Shown here: in pieces, positions 61,381 through 64,000 of the stretch
Numbering within the stretch: position 1 is the stretch's first letter
Layout: each line of letters opens with the position of its first letter
Source: Klebsiella pneumoniae
GTDB lineage: Bacteria > Pseudomonadota > Gammaproteobacteria > Steroidobacterales > Steroidobacteraceae
Assembly: GCA_945873095.1 (NCBI GenBank)
Contig: CAMCBU010000002.1
Location: forward strand, 121,985-185,984
DNA: 64,000 nt
Direction: 5' to 3'
The notes under the pieces: generated by a model
Seen by the model: the letters and a program-made list of their open reading frames with translations, nothing else
The model's database searches: none
What the model was told of the DNA's origin: nothing
Translations under genes and position numbers: made by a program

Positions 61381-63942
61381 TCAGAAGTTGTACTCGTACT
61401 GGAAGAAGAACGACAACGGCTTGCCGTTCCATCCGTAAGTGTAGAAATACGCAGGATCACGGGCCGTGAGCTCACCGCGGACACCGGCGCGGGAGAAAGC
61501 ACGATCCGTCGTACCACCGCGCTCCCAATACTCCTCATCGGTCACGTTGACTACGCGCAACATCAGGCGATGCTGCTTCTCGTTGCCCATGAAGTACTGC
61601 ACCGAGGCATTGAGGACGAAGTAGTCGCCGAAGTTGACGTCCGGATTGGTGCGATTGCCGCTCGCGTCGACCAAGCGAGCTGCATTGTTCTGCACATACG
61701 CATATTCCGGTCCCTGCCAACGCGGGTTCAAGGCAACCACCCAACGATCGGTCGGCGACCAAGTCAATAGAGCAGAAGCCATCCACTCCGGTCGTTCACC
61801 CGACTGGCGGAAACGCTCTGACCCTGCGCGACCCGGCACGATCGTCGTCAGCGCTTGCCCGGTCGCTGCACGAACGGCCGTCAGACCGAACCGCGGGTTG
61901 GGCTCGAACGACTCTTGTTTGGTGAAACTGAAATCGAGCGCCCACTGGTCGATATCGAAGGCGACGTCGAGGGTGTAACCCTTGATGTCCTGAATAGCCT
62001 TGGTATTGAAGGTCGCCACATCGAGCGGCGTCAATCCGAAGCTCGGCCAGTTCGCGCAGAACTCCGTCGGCGTGATGATGTTGGGATTGATCACACGAGT
62101 TGGGTCGACACCCGGACACACATCGCGAATCGCTGCGTTGCCGAAGAGATTCGAGATTTCGGTATCGAAGTATCCAAGCTCGACGTTGTAGGTGCCACCC
62201 ATGAGCTCACTGTTGATACCGGCGCCCAAACCGAAGGTCTCGACTTCCTGTGTCTCCAGTGACGGATTGTTTCGGGTGTTGCCGAAAAGTCCGAGCTCCT
62301 GCGCGCGAGGGTTGGCGTAGGAAGTGCCTGCACTGCCGCGGAAGTAGTAACCTCTTGGGAACTCCTGACGAACGCTAGCGCGCCAGATGAACGTATCATC
62401 AAAGATATTATTGAAATCCTGACGAGCGGCGATCGATAACGCCATGCCTTCAAGGATATCGAGGTTGGCGCGCAGATCGGCGTATATTCCGTTCGATTCG
62501 ATTTTTTGATCCGACACGCCGTATTCGGCAGCCGAGTTATCCTGCGTGATGATGCTCTGTACGCCAACGACGGATTCCAGACTGTCGGTCCAGAGAATCT
62601 TGGCGCGGGCGTTCGCACCATATTCTTTGTAACCCGCTTTGAACTGAGTTCCCTCACCGAAACCCTTCACCGGAATTCCGGTTCCGAAACTGGCGACCGT
62701 CTGGATGACGTATCCCATCGGCGCCCCGATCGGAAACGGATTCTGCAACGTGCCATACAGCTCGCCCTTGTCGTTCACGTAGAAACCATCTCGCGAGGTC
62801 CGATCCGCCTTGGGGCTGGTTTCCGGGTTCGTGACACATCCGGCCGGAATGCCGTTCGCCTTCGCATACGCTTCGAATTCGGCAGCCAGCGTGAAAGGAC
62901 GCTTTGTCGCCGGGTTCAACACCGACTGCGGGATTCGGCAAAGTTGCGCGTCGACTTCCGAGTTCTTCAGGGTTGGCGCCTGATAGAACGCTTCCGCCTC
63001 GAAGCTGATCATGTCGTTGAACGCCGTGCGAAACGCCGCGTTGAACTTCGGATACTCCGTGTAGTTCAAATTGAAGATGTGGTCGTTCGGGAACGAATCG
63101 CGAAAGTCGACCGTCGCAAACTCGTAACCCGCTTTGAAATAGGTCTCATCGTCGATCTGCCAGCGGTACTTGCCGCCGATCAGATTGTAGGTGTACGGAA
63201 AGTCATGACGACCGCCGAGTTCGAGGACGACGTCGTTATAGGCTTCCTTACTGAAGATCTCATGGGCGTCTGATTCGTACGAGCGACCATAGAACATCAC
63301 GCTGTGCACACCAGCATCATCGATCGGATAAGCGACATTGCCGTACACTTCGCGCGTCTTGAACGAACCGTAGTAGGCGCCGAACTCGCCTTTTTGTTCA
63401 CCGTTCGGCTCCTTGTAACGCACGGAGACCACACCGAGCCCGCCGTTGCCACCGTAGTAGAGGCTCTGACCACCGCGCAGAATTTCAACCGTTTCAATCA
63501 TGCGTGGATCAATCGCCGTCGCGCCCCACAGATCCTCGAGCGGCGTTCCGCGATCGAACGTCGGTACGCCATCTAGCAACAGCAAGGTATCTCGATCGGA
63601 GCCACCATCGATCCGGATGGTGAACTCGCCCTCGTCAGGCGAGTAACCGATGTTCGCGCCGCGGATCAAACCCGACGCGAGTTCGCCGAAGTTCGTGAAG
63701 CCACCCGTGTCGATCTCGACCGAGTTGATGACCTGCACCTGACTGCCGAACTTCGCAGCGTCATACGCGACGGTCGACATTTCTTCGGTTACACGTCGGC
63801 CTTCGATGATCACCTCTTCGAGATCGTTGACCGAGGGCGTTTGAGTTTGCGACGACGCCAGCGAACCGGAGAATGCCATGGTCGCAGTCACTGCGAGCAG
63901 ACACATCCGGTGCCAGAGCGTCTTCAAGAAGAGCTCGTGCAT
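61381..63942 (-). CDS. TonB-dependent receptor 3
   Basis: 853 residues; ATG 63942 with GAGG upstream. Signal peptide (about 1-31). LEEVIIEGRRVTEEMSTVA is a TonB-box-like region; plug motifs IRIDGGSDRDTLLLLDGVPTFDRG and TVEILRGGQSLYYGGNGGLGVVSVR follow. It ends FFFQYEYNF with terminal Phe. Terminator follows. It shares the strand of receptor 2 and phoD but has its own terminator; no PhoB-like repeat could be judged in the 58 bases before it. Confidence 0.92.
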   Translation of the reverse strand: MHELFLKTLWHRMCLLAVTATMAFSGSLASSQTQTPSVNDLEEVIIEGRRVTEEMSTVAYDAAKFGSQVQVINSVEIDTGGFTNFGELASGLIRGANIGYSPDEGEFTIRIDGGSDRDTLLLLDGVPTFDRGTPLEDLWGATAIDPRMIETVEILRGGQSLYYGGNGGLGVVSVRYKEPNGEQKGEFGAYYGSFKTREVYGNVAYPIDDAGVHSVMFYGRSYESDAHEIFSKEAYNDVVLELGGRHDFPYTYNLIGGKYRWQIDDETYFKAGYEFATVDFRDSFPNDHIFNLNYTEYPKFNAAFRTAFNDMISFEAEAFYQAPTLKNSEVDAQLCRIPQSVLNPATKRPFTLAAEFEAYAKANGIPAGCVTNPETSPKADRTSRDGFYVNDKGELYGTLQNPFPIGAPMGYVIQTVASFGTGIPVKGFGEGTQFKAGYKEYGANARAKILWTDSLESVVGVQSIITQDNSAAEYGVSDQKIESNGIYADLRANLDILEGMALSIAARQDFNNIFDDTFIWRASVRQEFPRGYYFRGSAGTSYANPRAQELGLFGNTRNNPSLETQEVETFGLGAGINSELMGGTYNVELGYFDTEISNLFGNAAIRDVCPGVDPTRVINPNIITPTEFCANWPSFGLTPLDVATFNTKAIQDIKGYTLDVAFDIDQWALDFSFTKQESFEPNPRFGLTAVRAATGQALTTIVPGRAGSERFRQSGERPEWMASALLTWSPTDRWVVALNPRWQGPEYAYVQNNAARLVDASGNRTNPDVNFGDYFVLNASVQYFMGNEKQHRLMLRVVNVTDEEYWERGGTTDRAFSRAGVRGELTARDPAYFYTYGWNGKPLSFFFQYEYNF

Positions 63943-63967
63943 GATTTCCTCACCTGTATTGGGTTAT

Positions 63968-63993
63968 GTCGGTCGCTGCGTTCAGCGACCGAC
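63968..63993. repeat. Perfect inverted repeat upstream of TonB-dependent receptor 3
   Basis: GTCGGTCGCTG (63968-63978) and CAGCGACCGAC (63983-63993) pair perfectly with a 4-base loop, 26 bases before the receptor ATG. No T run follows on either strand within the window, so a terminator of an upstream gene or an mRNA/regulatory structure are both possible. Confidence 0.6.
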
Positions 63994-64000
63994 ACCAGTA

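Noticed and set aside
1..64000. CRISPR arrays, tRNA/rRNA genes, insertion sequences and phage genes
   Set aside because: No repeat-spacer pattern, transposase or integrase motif, phage structural gene or recognisable RNA gene was seen on either strand.

Overview
The window is GC-rich, gene-dense DNA from a bacterial chromosome. Gene content points to an aerobic gammaproteobacterium: a DUF971-ubiE-ubiJ-ubiB ubiquinone block, rimO, yajQ, feoAB, ribosomal protein bTHX and several long TonB-dependent receptors. A Steroidobacter/Nevskia-like lineage is a guess. Adjacent genes very often overlap by 1-8 bases (ATGA, GTGA, TTGA and once apparently CTGA), so most clusters look translationally coupled. 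I saw no tRNA, rRNA, insertion sequence, CRISPR array or prophage. No gap longer than about 300 bases lacks a gene.

Layout. (1) 1-9.1 kb: a plus-strand accessory cluster of a core-MetE-like zinc methyltransferase (cut by the window edge), an SDR-like protein without the usual Tyr/Lys pair, an Asp/Glu-racemase-superfamily protein without the usual two cysteines, an FAD hydroxylase, a paraoxonase-like lactonase and a Tat-exported amine-oxidase-like flavoprotein; then a small membrane protein (minus strand), a KAS III-like condensing enzyme and an MFS exporter. (2) 9.1-14.1 kb, minus strand: bTHX, then korB, korA and a GltD-like/ferredoxin flavoprotein in one overlapping operon. (3) 14.2-17.7 kb: DUF971, ubiE, ubiJ, ubiB. 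(4) 17.8-26.7 kb, minus strand: a complete trpEGDCFBA operon behind a trpL leader peptide and attenuator, extended at its end by a dicarboxylate/amino-acid:cation symporter and a secreted hydrolase. (5) 26.7-36.6 kb: TauE/SafE permease, thioredoxin-fold lipoprotein, YajQ, winged-helix protein, APC permease, outer-membrane protein, BtuF-like binding protein, feoAB with a Cys-rich accessory membrane protein, DUF2237 and azlCD. (6) 36.6-42.9 kb: a TetR-controlled tripartite RND pump with a perfect inverted repeat at the promoter. (7) 42.9-48.6 kb: UbiD decarboxylase with a methyltransferase, an SDR, and a methyltransferase/FAD-monooxygenase operon. (8) 48.7-52.2 kb: rimO and an orphan IorB-like molybdenum hydroxylase subunit. 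(9) 52.3-63.9 kb: a GT4 glycosyltransferase, an OlsF-like ornithine-lipid synthase, a PhoD-type phosphatase and three TonB-dependent receptors.

The most interesting region is (9). Four transcription units carry upstream direct repeats with an exact 11-base period resembling PhoB boxes: the glycosyltransferase, the first receptor, the OlsF-like gene and the receptor-phoD pair. With their predicted products (phosphorus-free glycolipid and ornithine lipid synthesis, phosphate-ester hydrolysis, outer-membrane uptake) this suggests a phosphate-starvation membrane-remodelling and scavenging island. Second come the leaderless-looking trp leader with its attenuator, and the 1-9 kb operon in which two neighbouring enzyme-family members have lost canonical catalytic residues. 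Several other genes (27501, rimO and perhaps trpL) have a good -10 hexamer directly against the start codon, suggesting leaderless mRNAs are common here. All family assignments come from reading motifs; no database search was run.
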